The notes: generated by a model not told the origin, from the sequence alone. Positions 6,139 through 13,832 are shown, numbered from the stretch's first letter. The stretch is 15,623 nt of DNA from Chloroflexota bacterium (GCA_021806765.1 JAJZQR010000112.1:1-15623); one strand, 5' to 3'. Numbers and translations are program-made.

Positions 6139-6907
6139 CGCGGGATCCCGCCGCCGAGCCCCACAACTTCCTCAGCGCCAGGTAGGTTCGGAACTCGTAG
6201 TAGGCCATCAGCAACGAGAGCAGGAAGCCGAGGCCTCCGTCCCGGTATCCCTCCCACAGTACGTACCGCCGCCAGAACTGGCGCCAAGGTTGCAGCAGGT
6301 AGTTCTGGGGCTTGATCCGAACACCGCGACGGAACATGTCCGATGCCTCCATGGAGGCGTAGAACCGTTGGCGGGTGCAGAACTCGCCGAGGGTGGAGTA
6401 GTTGTAGTGGATCAGAGGGCTCTGGAGGTATGCGGCCTCGCCCGGAAGTTCCACCAACTCGTGAACGGTGCGATCCTCCCGATAAGCGGCGTCTCGGATG
6501 CGGAGAAGGCGAAGCTGGTGGTCGGGGCTCCAGCCTGCGTGGCGAACCCAGTGGCCGAACAGGATATTCTTGCGGGGTATCCAATAGCCTGGGGCCGCAG
6601 TCTCTCCACTGTTCACGATGCCCCGGACCTCCAGGGCCAGTTCCGGGGTCACCACCTCGTCGTCGTCGACGAAGAGCACCCAATCAGCTTCGGCCCTTTG
6701 GAGGGCGGCGTTCCGCTGGCGGGCGAAGTCTAGAAAGGGCAGCACCTCGACGCGGGCGCCCCGCCGGGCAGCGATCTCGGCGGTGGCGTCGACGGTACGG
6801 TCGTCGACGATTACCAGCAGGGTGTCCGCCCAGGCCAGGCTGGCCAGACAGCGATCGATGGTGAGGGCAGCATCCCTGGCTATGACAGCGCCACAGAGGG
6901 TAGCCAA
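6134..6907 (-). CDS. Family 2 glycosyltransferase, WaaE/KdtX-like
   Basis: The 257-residue protein begins with the GT-A nucleotide-binding strand ATLCGAVIARD and has DDRTVDAT (35-42, the VDSGSTDGT position of relatives), RQRNAAL (63-69), and the metal-binding DXD within FVDDDEV (D81-D83). The segment RLLRIRDAAYREDRTVHE (about 130-149) and the downstream HYNYSTLGEF are typical of WaaE/beta-1,4-glucosyltransferase-like enzymes that extend cell-surface glycans. No long membrane segment is present apart from a weak hydrophobic patch near residue 230. The start is TTG at 6907, one base after the stop of the upstream glycosyltransferase, with GGAG 8 nt upstream, so translation is coupled. The donor and acceptor sugars are unknown. 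The stop codon is provided by the palindrome at 6109-6138. Confidence 0.88.
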   Translation of the reverse strand: MATLCGAVIARDAALTIDRCLASLAWADTLLVIVDDRTVDATAEIAARRGARVEVLPFLDFARQRNAALQRAEADWVLFVDDDEVVTPELALEVRGIVNSGETAAPGYWIPRKNILFGHWVRHAGWSPDHQLRLLRIRDAAYREDRTVHELVELPGEAAYLQSPLIHYNYSTLGEFCTRQRFYASMEASDMFRRGVRIKPQNYLLQPWRQFWRRYVLWEGYRDGGLGFLLSLLMAYYEFRTYLALRKLWGSAAGSRA

Positions 6908-6908
6908 C

Positions 6909-7898
6909 TCACATGCTCCAGATGGTGCGATAGGCCCGGAGCCTTTTCTCCAGCTCGTCGCTGCTCAGGCCGCCGCGCAAGGCCATCCAGCGAGCGCGGA
7001 TCATCTCCCTGGCCACGCCGGCCCTGGTGATGGCGCGATGGGCCGAAACGAACCGCTCGGAGTAGTGTTTGCGGAACAGGTTATACCTGCTTCGGTGAAG
7101 CTCCACCAGCATCTTCTCCCGGAACTGCCCGGTGCTCTGACCGGCGTGGTGGACTACCCGTGCCGATGGTACCTGATAGATCTGCCATCCGGCGCTCTTG
7201 GCACGGATGCACCAGTCGATCTCCTCGCAGTACATAAAGAAGGACTCGTCCAGCCACCCCACCCCTTCCAGGGCCTCTCGTTTCACCAGCATAGCAGCTC
7301 CGAGGGGATGATCGACGGCGAAGGGAGCCCCGTTGGCGGGCATCCGGTAGCGGCCGTTGAGACGGGAGGCGATCACCCGGTGGTTGAGGGGGAAGAAGTC
7401 GAAGAGGCTCATCCACAGGTTGGGGAAGCGAAAGGCGGCGTGCTGGGGCTTGCCGTCGGGGTAGATGAGACTCGGACCTGCGACGGCAACCCTGCGGTGG
7501 GCATCGAGAAACCCTGCCAGGGTGGGCAGGGCGTCTCCGAGCACCTCGGTGTCCGGGTTCAACAACAGCAGCAGGTCGCCGCTGCTTTCTCGCAGGCCAA
7601 GGTTGGTGGCCCGGGCGAATCCAAGATTGGCTCCCGCTCGGATCAACCGGACCATGGGGAACTCCCTCTCGACCAGGATGGCACTGCCATCGGTCGAGGT
7701 GTTGTCCACCACCAGGACTTCCATGGGGATCGGTTGCTGGCTATGAGAGCGCGGCGGTAGCGGCGAGCCGGCGGTCCTGGCCGACGGGTGTTCTACCAGG
7801 CGGTGCGCCGGATTCTCCACGATGGAGGCGAGGCAACGCCGCAGCAGCTCTCGGGTGTTGAAGGAGACTATGACGATCGATAGAAGGGCGGAAGACAT
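6909..7898 (-). CDS. Family 2 glycosyltransferase, rhamnosyltransferase (WbbL)-like
   Basis: The 329-residue protein has the GT-A start LSIVIVSFNTRELLRRCLAS, then VLVVDNTSTDGSA (about 61-73), GANLGFARATNLGL (about 88-101), and the DXD-like LLLNPDTEV (112-120). It also has the acceptor-side signature DHPLGAAMLVKREAL...WLDESFFMYCEEIDWCIRAK (about 192-232). This set is that of WbbL-type O-antigen or exopolysaccharide glycosyltransferases acting at the inner face of the membrane. An insertion of about 26 residues rich in Pro, Ser and Arg (33-58) interrupts the domain between its first helix and second strand. The ATG at 7898 follows GGAGGCTG. It heads a two-gene operon with the WaaE-like enzyme and is transcribed from the candidate promoter at 7986-8015. 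Confidence 0.9.
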   Translation of the reverse strand: MSSALLSIVIVSFNTRELLRRCLASIVENPAHRLVEHPSARTAGSPLPPRSHSQQPIPMEVLVVDNTSTDGSAILVEREFPMVRLIRAGANLGFARATNLGLRESSGDLLLLLNPDTEVLGDALPTLAGFLDAHRRVAVAGPSLIYPDGKPQHAAFRFPNLWMSLFDFFPLNHRVIASRLNGRYRMPANGAPFAVDHPLGAAMLVKREALEGVGWLDESFFMYCEEIDWCIRAKSAGWQIYQVPSARVVHHAGQSTGQFREKMLVELHRSRYNLFRKHYSERFVSAHRAITRAGVAREMIRARWMALRGGLSSDELEKRLRAYRTIWSM

Positions 7899-7985
7899 CA
7901 GCCTCCGATCTCCACCGGGGACCGGCCGGCGCTATTGCGCCACATGGTGCATGCGGGGGCTCAGTGCCTGTTGGACGGACACGCT

Positions 7986-8015
7986 ATCATAGCACGGTGC
8001 GGAGTGACTCGTCAG
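7986..8015 (-). promoter_or_regulatory. Promoter of the glycosyltransferase operon (extended -10)
   Basis: On the minus strand TATGAT (7991-7986, 5 of 6) is preceded by TGC, forming an extended -10. CTGACG (8015-8010, 4 of 6) lies 18 bp upstream. Transcription would begin near 7979, giving a leader of about 80 nt to the ATG at 7898. Confidence 0.5.
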
Positions 8016-8039
8016 CTTGCCATTGGATGCGCCGTGTCG

Positions 8040-8048
8040 TGCTATACT
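8040..8048 (+). promoter_or_regulatory. Extended -10 promoter of the YfhO-like/deacetylase pair
   Basis: TGCTATACT is a TGn extended -10 with 5 of 6 consensus. A TTGCCA at 8017-8022 lies 20 bp upstream, too far for a standard -35, but extended -10 promoters need little -35 contact. Transcription would start near 8055, back to back with the minus-strand promoter. A small palindrome GAGTGACTC (8002-8010) between them could be an operator. Confidence 0.45.
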
Positions 8049-8146
8049 GCGGCCACTGGGGCCCCGGGGGGGCGCCGGCCGCCGCGCTCTAAACGGTGCT
8101 CGATCGCCATTCTTTGGCCCTGAGGAGTCTCTCTTACTTGAGTTCG

Positions 8147-9631
8147 ATGACGGCCGGGAGGCCGGCAAGGCCAACCCAGATGAAGTCGGCCCCTGCGGTG
8201 GTGTCCTGGGCGACCAGGGTATGGTCCGACCTGGCGGCACTGGTGGCCTACGCTGCGGTAATCATGGTGTTCTTCCAACGAATGCTGGTCGCTGGAATGG
8301 CTCCCCTCGGCCACGACCTGCTCTTCCACTTCTTCCCCGGCCAGGACGCTCTCCGTTACGGTGCCGTGCTCTGCGTCTTTCTGGCGGCGTTCTTCACCTA
8401 CCTGTTCGGGCGGCTTTCCCTGCAGTTGTCGTCTCCCGCGTCCTGGGTTGCCGGTGCGGTCTTCGCCTTTGGCGGGTACCTTGGTGCCCATGCAGGTAAT
8501 CTGAGTCAATTGCAGGCTGCGGTGTGGCTGCCGGTTCTGCTGCTATGCCTGGAGAGGTCCACCGTCGGGCGGAGTCGGGTGGCGGTGGTTGTGGGAGGGG
8601 TGGCAGCGGCGTCGCAGTTGGTTGGCGGCCAGAGCCAGCGGGCCTACTATTCCGGGTGGGCCCTCGTTCTGTTTGCCCTCTATCTGGCTCTCTTCGGCGG
8701 GTTTCATCGCTGGCGCCGCCTTCTCCCCTTCGCGGCGCTCCTCTCGATGGGGATCGCGGGAGCGGCGATGGCGGCGGGTGTGCAATTGTTGTCTCCTCTG
8801 GAGTTGATCCGGGGGTCCAGCGGGCTCGGCGGATCCGCTCCCGGAGACGCGACCGCCGTCTCAGTGCAACTGACGGCGATACTGGATACAGTGCTCCCTC
8901 TCTACTTCGCCACGCCTGACCCGGCGGGGGTCACGGCGTACACGGGGATTGCCTCCCTGGTGCTGCTGCCGGCAGCCCTGGCACGAAGGGAGCGACCGGG
9001 GTATCAGTGGTTGTTGTCGGGGCTAGCCGCTGTGGCCCTGGTGCTGGCTCTGGGGAATGAGACTCCCGTGTACCGATGGCTGTACGGAGTGGTTCCCGGA
9101 TTCGATCTCCTTGGAGCGCCGTCAGGCTGGCTGTCTCTCTACAGCTTCTCCCTGGCGCTCCTGACCGGTATGGCGGTTGACCAGCTCCGCATGCCAGCTG
9201 AGAAAGACGCGCTTCAGCGATGGGTTGGGGCCTACGGCGCGGTGTTGAGCGTCGGAGTGGCTCTGCTGGTGGGACTACGGCTCTGGTTGGGTACCCAGGA
9301 CCACGAGCTGGCCCTTCCCCATCCGAGGATCGTGCTGAACTGGTGGCTGTTCGCCGGCGCTGGCATGGCTGCCTCCCTGGGCACCCGTTCCTGGCCAGGG
9401 TCTCGACTCGCCCTGGGGCTTCTCATAGGGCTGCTGCTCCTGGAGCTATACCTGGCCAGAGAACCCCTGCAGTACAACAGGCCGGCCCTGGCGGCTCCCC
9501 GCGCCCAGCCGGCCCTCGCCTGGCCCTCGACTGTGATGGCACTGCGTCGGGCCAGCGATCGGTATACCCCTGCGGACGAGGCGAATCGCAGCGTCCAATT
9601 GACCTGGACCGCTGCCCGCCACGGCAGCTAG
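8147..9631 (+). CDS. YfhO-like polytopic membrane protein, shortened
   Basis: This 494-residue protein is mostly hydrophobic with about eleven predicted membrane helices. It resembles the YfhO/GT-C type membrane proteins that act on lipid-linked glycans. Shared features are GHDLLFHFFPGQDALR (about 55-70, the usual DxxxxFYPYR...ALR loop), YLFGRL, FAFGGYLGAHAGNLSQLQAAVWLPVLLLCLER (about 106-137) and GGQSQRAYYSGWALVLF. Relatives usually have 40-50 more residues between ALR and the next helix, containing the 'WNPYLFGG' loop, and are often 700-900 residues long with a large extracytoplasmic C-terminal part. Both are absent. Starts are ambiguous: ATG 8147, TTG 8138 (10 nt after TGAGGAG) or GTG 8096. 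It precedes a polysaccharide deacetylase by 113 bp. It may be a decayed or a genuinely minimal form, and its function is uncertain. Confidence 0.75.
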   Translation: MTAGRPARPTQMKSAPAVVSWATRVWSDLAALVAYAAVIMVFFQRMLVAGMAPLGHDLLFHFFPGQDALRYGAVLCVFLAAFFTYLFGRLSLQLSSPASWVAGAVFAFGGYLGAHAGNLSQLQAAVWLPVLLLCLERSTVGRSRVAVVVGGVAAASQLVGGQSQRAYYSGWALVLFALYLALFGGFHRWRRLLPFAALLSMGIAGAAMAAGVQLLSPLELIRGSSGLGGSAPGDATAVSVQLTAILDTVLPLYFATPDPAGVTAYTGIASLVLLPAALARRERPGYQWLLSGLAAVALVLALGNETPVYRWLYGVVPGFDLLGAPSGWLSLYSFSLALLTGMAVDQLRMPAEKDALQRWVGAYGAVLSVGVALLVGLRLWLGTQDHELALPHPRIVLNWWLFAGAGMAASLGTRSWPGSRLALGLLIGLLLLELYLAREPLQYNRPALAAPRAQPALAWPSTVMALRRASDRYTPADEANRSVQLTWTAARHGS

Positions 9632-9744
9632 CGGAGTTGATTCATCCCAGGCGCATCCCGTAGAATTGCCACTGCAATCCTTCCTGGCGGGCTACCCGCT
9701 ACCTCTCCTTTCCATCAACCTTGCCTTCGACGGGAGGTTTCTGC

Positions 9745-10791
9745 TTGGATCGTCTCTTGGCTACCCTTTTCCTCGTGCTTCTGCTGGTGGTGTCGGGGGC
9801 CGTCCAGCATCTGGTCATGGATCGCTCCTCAGTCAGGCCTGTTCTCGCGCTGGCGGCAGCGGGAGCGGGGACGGCCAGGGGTGCCGGCGGGATGGCCGGC
9901 GACCATCGGACGACCACGTCCTCCCCTGCCCATGATGTGCGGGTGGAGGTGTCGCTGCCTGCGTCAGCCGCCCGCAACGGCCTGCCCGACGGAGGGGTTG
10001 TCTACAACAGCCGAGGGCTATGGCTCACCGACACGCCGGGAGGGAAGCCTGAGCGGGTGGATCGGGGCCCCGTGCCTCGGCAGAGCGCTCTGGTGCCCAT
10101 TCTGATGTATCACCATGTCCGGCCCATCGATTTCAAGACGAGCAACCATTTCGTCTCAGAGTTGACCCTGCCGCCGAGCGAGTTCGAGCAGCAACTCCGG
10201 TACCTCCAGAGCCGCGGCATCGCCACTGTCTCCATGGAGGATCTATACCTGTACCTCCAGGGGCGGGAGGATCTGCCGCAGCGGTCCGTGATCCTCACCT
10301 TCGACGACGGTTATGCCGACAACTACCTCTACGCACTCCCGTTGCTGCGGCGTTACGGTGACAGGGGAACCTTCTTCATCGCCACCGGCCTGACCGGTCG
10401 TAGCGATTACATGAGCTGGGCTGATCTCAAAGAGTTGGTGGCCGCGGGCATGGAGATCGGCGGGCATACCATAGGGCACGTGGATCTGGCCGTCACCCCG
10501 GCGCCCCTGCGGGACAGAGAGTTGGTCGAGTCGAAGCGTGCTCTGGAAGACCATCTCGGAGTCTCGGTGACCGCCCTCTCATACCCCGGTGGCGCTTTCA
10601 ACGCCGGTGCCGAGGCCGCGGCCAGGAAAGCGGGTTACGTGATTGCCGTTACGACGCGGTATGGCGCGGCACACGATCGGACCAAGATCATGGAACTGTC
10701 CCGGGTCAGGGTCAGCGGGACCGACACGTTGCCGAGCTTCCGGTGGAAGATCGAGCAGTACTTCCCGGTGAAGGGGCCGGAGGCGAAGTAG
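9745..10791 (+). CDS. Secreted or membrane-anchored NodB-type polysaccharide deacetylase
   Basis: The 348-residue protein starts with a hydrophobic leader (DRLLATLFLVLLLVVSGAV, about 2-20) and a low-complexity Ala/Gly region (about 35-60). From about residue 118 it has the carbohydrate esterase 4 fold: PILMYHHV, motif 1 TFDDGY (185-190, with D187/D188), motif 2 HTIGH (H241 and H245, metal ligands) and motif 3 SYPGG (279-283). All metal and catalytic positions are present, so it should remove N- or O-acetyl groups from a surface polysaccharide outside the cell. TTG at 9745 is the start because GGGAGG lies 7 nt upstream; the in-frame TTG at 9721 lacks a site. It follows the YfhO-like gene and ends convergent with dapA. 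Its context suggests modification of the polymer made by the neighbouring transferases. Confidence 0.92.
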   Translation: MDRLLATLFLVLLLVVSGAVQHLVMDRSSVRPVLALAAAGAGTARGAGGMAGDHRTTTSSPAHDVRVEVSLPASAARNGLPDGGVVYNSRGLWLTDTPGGKPERVDRGPVPRQSALVPILMYHHVRPIDFKTSNHFVSELTLPPSEFEQQLRYLQSRGIATVSMEDLYLYLQGREDLPQRSVILTFDDGYADNYLYALPLLRRYGDRGTFFIATGLTGRSDYMSWADLKELVAAGMEIGGHTIGHVDLAVTPAPLRDRELVESKRALEDHLGVSVTALSYPGGAFNAGAEAAARKAGYVIAVTTRYGAAHDRTKIMELSRVRVSGTDTLPSFRWKIEQYFPVKGPEAK

Positions 10792-10802
10792 GTCGAAAAG
10801 CA

Positions 10803-10834
10803 GCGCAGGGGCGGTTCGCGAACCGCCCCTGCGC
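10803..10834. repeat. Perfect 32-bp palindrome at a convergent junction
   Basis: The halves GCGCAGGGGCGGTTCG (10803-10818) and CGAACCGCCCCTGCGC (10819-10834) are exact inverse complements with no spacer. It lies 12 bp after the deacetylase stop and 26 bp from the dapA stop, the place for a shared bidirectional terminator, though no T-run follows on either strand. It shares the AGGGGCG/CGCCCCT core with 6109-6138, which suggests a family of dispersed elements. Confidence 0.75.
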
Positions 10835-10859
10835 GATGGGTAACCCTCTGGATGCGGCA

Positions 10860-11756
10860 CTAGGCCCGAACTGGCAGGTCTATGGTGGCGGAGGCCAGTG
10901 CAGCGTCCATCACTGCCGCCGACTTGGGATCGATCTCGATCAGCGGCAGCCTCGGCTTGCCAACCCGGAACCCGACCTTGTTCAGAGCGTACTTGAGCGG
11001 GATCGGGCTGGTGGTCACGAACAGGGCGTTCACCAGAGGCAGCATCTGCCGGTGCAGCCTGGCCGCCGTCTCCACCTCACCGGCCAGGAAGTGGCCTATC
11101 ATCCGCTGGATCTGCTTCCCGATCAGGTGGCTGGCCACGCTGACTATTCCGTAGCCCCCGATGGAGAGGATCGGCAGGGTGCTGCTGTCGTCGCCGCTCC
11201 AGACCAGGAACCCGGTGCGAGAGTTCTGGATGATCTTGGCGATCCCGTCCAGGTTCCCGCTGGCTTCCTTGATACCGACGATGTTCTCGATCTCGCTCAG
11301 TCTGAGGGTCGTCTCCGGGAGCATGTTGGTGACCGTGCGGGTGGGCACGTTGTACAGGATCATCGGCAGAGGCACGGCCTCGGCGATCGTCTTGAAGTGC
11401 TGGTAGAGGGCCTCCTGGGGCGGCTTGTTGTAATAGGGAACCGTACCGAGAATGCCGTGGACCCCGACCTTTTGGGCCTCCCGGCTGAGCTCGATACTCT
11501 CTGCAGTGTTGTAGTTGCAGGTGCCGGCGACAATGGAGGCTCTGTCCCCCACGGCCTCGCGGACCTCGGCATACAGCCTCAACTTCTCCTCGGCACTGAG
11601 AGTAGGGGACTCACCGGTGGTCCCGGTGACGACCAGCCCGTCGGAGCCGCTCTCGACCAGCGCCGCAGCCAGCTTGCGGGCCTGCTGGTAGTCTACCTGT
11701 CCTGCATCATCAAAAGGGGTTGCCATAGCAGTCAGGACGCGTCCAAAGGTTGCCAC
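10860..11756 (-). CDS. dapA: 4-hydroxy-tetrahydrodipicolinate synthase
   Basis: The 298-residue TIM-barrel enzyme condenses pyruvate with aspartate semialdehyde, the first committed step of the diaminopimelate/lysine pathway, in the cytoplasm. Diagnostic residues are present: T46/T47 (GTTGES), Y109 (PYYNKP), Y135 and R140 (LYNVPTRT), and the Schiff-base lysine K163 (GIKEASG). Length is normal for the family. It starts with GTG at 11756, with AGGGG 8 nt upstream. It is downstream of asd, which makes its substrate, with a 120-bp gap holding hairpin repeats, so it is probably cotranscribed with pnp-dapB-asd unless those hairpins stop transcription. Confidence 0.96.
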   Translation of the reverse strand: MATFGRVLTAMATPFDDAGQVDYQQARKLAAALVESGSDGLVVTGTTGESPTLSAEEKLRLYAEVREAVGDRASIVAGTCNYNTAESIELSREAQKVGVHGILGTVPYYNKPPQEALYQHFKTIAEAVPLPMILYNVPTRTVTNMLPETTLRLSEIENIVGIKEASGNLDGIAKIIQNSRTGFLVWSGDDSSTLPILSIGGYGIVSVASHLIGKQIQRMIGHFLAGEVETAARLHRQMLPLVNALFVTTSPIPLKYALNKVGFRVGKPRLPLIEIDPKSAAVMDAALASATIDLPVRA

Positions 11757-11786
11757 TCTTTGTACCCCTTTCTACTTACATTGGTG

Positions 11787-11868
11787 TCCCCCTGCGGCAG
11801 GGGGAGAATGTGTCTCGTCCCACTCCGACTCACTCCCTCTCCCTCAAGTGGGAGAGGGTAGGGGTGAG
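11787..11868. repeat. Composite hairpin repeat between asd and dapA
   Basis: Two hairpins occur. At 11787-11805, TCCCCCTGC and GCAGGGGGA pair around one base. At 11835-11858, CCCTCTCCC and GGGAGAGGG pair around six bases, with outer arms CTCAC (11829-11833) and GTGAG (11864-11868). The phrase CCCTCTCCC...GGGAGAGGGTAGGGGTGAGGG is, as I recall, a widespread intergenic repeat in GC-rich bacteria. It lies inside an operon, 9 bp beyond the asd stop, so it may attenuate or stabilise the message between asd and dapA. Confidence 0.6.
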
Positions 11869-11876
11869 GGGGACGA

Positions 11877-12890
11877 TTACAGCCAGTTCTTCTCGATCAG
11901 CGCCTCGGCGATCTGAACGGTGTTCAGGGCTGCCCCCTTCCGGATGTTGTCCGCCACCACCCACATGGCCAGTCCGTTGGGATGGGAGATATCCTTGCGG
12001 ATCCGGCCGACGAAGGTCTCATCTGTGCCGGCGGCGAACCACGGCGTGGGGTAGATGCTGTTAGTCGGGTCGTCCATGACGACAACGCCCGGAGCCTTGG
12101 AGAGGATCTCCCTGACCTCTTCCGGAGTCATCGACTGCGTCAACTCGATGTGGATCGCCTCGGAGTGGCCAATCTGGATCGGGACACGAACCGTCGTCGC
12201 CGATACGAGGATCTCCGGTGCGTGCATGATCTTGCGGGTCTCGAGAAGCATCTTCATCTCTTCCCGGCTGTAACCGTTCTCCTGGAACGGCTCGATTTGG
12301 GGGAAGAGGTTGAAGGCGATCTGGTAGGGGTACACCTTGGGCCCTGTCTGCCCCCCCTCCAGCACGACTCGGGATTGGTCCAGCAGTTCATCGACGGCCG
12401 GAGATCCGGTGCCGGACACAGCCTGGTAGGTGTCGACGATGACCCGCCTAATGGGATTGACCTGGTGGATCGGGTTCAGGGCCACCACCATCTGGATGGT
12501 GGAGCAGTTGGGGTTGGCTATGATCCCGTGATGGTCCTTGGCATCGTCGATGTTCACCTCTGGAACCACCAGGGGAACCTCCGGATCCATGCGGAAGGCC
12601 CGGCTGTTGTCCACCACCACTGCACCTGAGGCGGCGGCGATGGGGGAAAACTCCAGGCTGATCTCAGCCCCCGCCGAGGCCAGAACGATGTCTATGCCCT
12701 TGAAGGACTCGGGAGTAGTCTCCTGAACGACGATCTCCGTCGATCGGAAAGACATGGTCTTGCCCGCCGACCGGTCGGAGGCAAGGAGAACCAGATCGGA
12801 GACTGGAAACTGTCGCTGCTGAAGGATCTTTATGAACTCTCGACCGACCATGCCGGTCGCGCCAAGGATGGCGACGCGGTATCCGGGCAT
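11877..12890 (-). CDS. asd: Aspartate-semialdehyde dehydrogenase
   Basis: The 337-residue enzyme reduces aspartyl phosphate to aspartate semialdehyde with NADPH, feeding lysine, threonine and methionine synthesis. It has the N-terminal nucleotide-binding loop LGATGMVG (9-16), the catalytic cysteine C129 in ANPNCSTIQ, Q156 in TYQAVSGTG, and the catalytic histidine H242 in RVPIQIGHSEA. Length and motif spacing fit the family. The ATG at 12890 has GAGGTGA 7 nt upstream, and the gene starts 12 bp after dapB. The order dapB-asd-dapA puts three connected pathway enzymes under common control. Confidence 0.96.
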   Translation of the reverse strand: MPGYRVAILGATGMVGREFIKILQQRQFPVSDLVLLASDRSAGKTMSFRSTEIVVQETTPESFKGIDIVLASAGAEISLEFSPIAAASGAVVVDNSRAFRMDPEVPLVVPEVNIDDAKDHHGIIANPNCSTIQMVVALNPIHQVNPIRRVIVDTYQAVSGTGSPAVDELLDQSRVVLEGGQTGPKVYPYQIAFNLFPQIEPFQENGYSREEMKMLLETRKIMHAPEILVSATTVRVPIQIGHSEAIHIELTQSMTPEEVREILSKAPGVVVMDDPTNSIYPTPWFAAGTDETFVGRIRKDISHPNGLAMWVVADNIRKGAALNTVQIAEALIEKNWL

Positions 12891-12902
12891 CTCTGTATCA
12901 CC

Positions 12903-13712
12903 TCATTGTAAGCCCATCAATCGATCGAGGCCGTAAACGAGGCCTCGGATCCTGGAAGCTTCTTTAATCGCCATTACCACACCTGGCATGAAGGACTCGC
13001 GGCTGATGGAGTCGTGGCGGATCAGCAGGGTCTGGCCCTGGCCTCCGAATAACACTTCTTGGTGGGCGACCAGTCCCGGCAACCGCACGCTGTGGATGTG
13101 GATGCCATCAATCTCGCCGCCACGGACCCCCTCGATCACGACCTTCTTGGTCTGACCTTCCTCAAATCTCGTTCCCCGAGCTTTGGCCATCTCTTCCGCA
13201 GTCTTTATCGCGGTGCCCGAGGGGGCGTCCGCTTTGCCCTCGTGATGAAGCTCGGTGATCTCGGCGGCAGGGAAGAACTTGGCCGCGATGCGGGCGAAGT
13301 GGATCATCAAGTTGGCGCCGACGGCGAAGTTGGGAGCTATGATGGCGCCGGTCTCGTACTGCTGGCAGAGCCCCTCGATCTCTCGCAGATCGGTCTGGGA
13401 GATGCCGGTAGTGCCCACCACGGGAACTACCCGATGGCTGATGGCGCAGCGTATGTTGTCCATCACCGACTCGGGACTGGTGAAGTCCACCATTACGTGA
13501 GGCTTCACCCGCAGCAGCATCGACTCCACTTCCTTGCTGATCGGGATGAGGCCCAAACCGCCCGGCAAGGAGAGGTACTCCTCTACTGCCTTCTTGTCCA
13601 CGGCTCCCGCCATGTCCAGTTCTCGGTCGGCGCAGACGGCAGCCACAACCTCTTTGCCCATCCGGCCAAGAGCGCCAGAAACCACTACCTTGATGGGGGC
13701 ATTTGCCGCCAT
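12903..13712 (-). CDS. dapB: 4-hydroxy-tetrahydrodipicolinate reductase
   Basis: The 269-residue enzyme performs the second diaminopimelate-pathway step, reducing the DapA product with NAD(P)H. It shows the nucleotide-binding SGALGRMG (12-19), VDFTSPE (75-81), VVGTTG (98-103), NFAVGANL (128-135) and the DapB signature ELHHEGKADAPSGTA (154-168), containing the catalytic H156/H157 and K160. Size is normal. The ATG at 13712 follows GGGAGGG with 8 nt spacing. It is 128 bp downstream of pnp and 12 bp upstream of asd. A GC-rich hairpin lies in the pnp-dapB gap, so dapB may be transcribed from read-through or its own promoter; none is clear. Confidence 0.96.
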   Translation of the reverse strand: MAANAPIKVVVSGALGRMGKEVVAAVCADRELDMAGAVDKKAVEEYLSLPGGLGLIPISKEVESMLLRVKPHVMVDFTSPESVMDNIRCAISHRVVPVVGTTGISQTDLREIEGLCQQYETGAIIAPNFAVGANLMIHFARIAAKFFPAAEITELHHEGKADAPSGTAIKTAEEMAKARGTRFEEGQTKKVVIEGVRGGEIDGIHIHSVRLPGLVAHQEVLFGGQGQTLLIRHDSISRESFMPGVVMAIKEASRIRGLVYGLDRLMGLQ

Positions 13713-13805
13713 GCTATCGGCCCTCCCTTACTGCTGACTAGAAATGGTAGGCCCAAGAGCATTGTTGGGCTGGGTGAGAAGAGGATATCCCCGCGAATGT
13801 GAGGT

Positions 13806-13832
13806 GGGTCGGGACGCGACACGCCCCGACCC
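13806..13832 (-). terminator. GC-rich hairpin just after pnp
   Basis: Arms GGGTCGGG (13806-13813) and CCCGACCC (13825-13832) pair perfectly around an 11-base centre, which itself contains GCG-ACA-CGC. It lies 8 bp after the pnp stop codon. There is no T-run, so it may be a weak or factor-assisted terminator, or a 3' stabilising and processing hairpin. The downstream genes lie on the same strand. Confidence 0.45.

Noticed and set aside
6618..7760. Long plus-strand open frame (380 codons) opposite both glycosyltransferases
   Set aside because: It is a shadow of two clear GT2 genes; no motif and no ribosome binding site.
10743..11861. Long plus-strand open frame (372 codons) across the deacetylase end and dapA
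   Set aside because: It overlaps two certain genes and passes through the palindrome; low-complexity shadow translation.
13751..13770. GCCCAA/TTGGGC hairpin in the pnp-dapB gap
   Set aside because: A 6-bp stem with an 8-base loop and no T-run is too weak to call a terminator or riboswitch.
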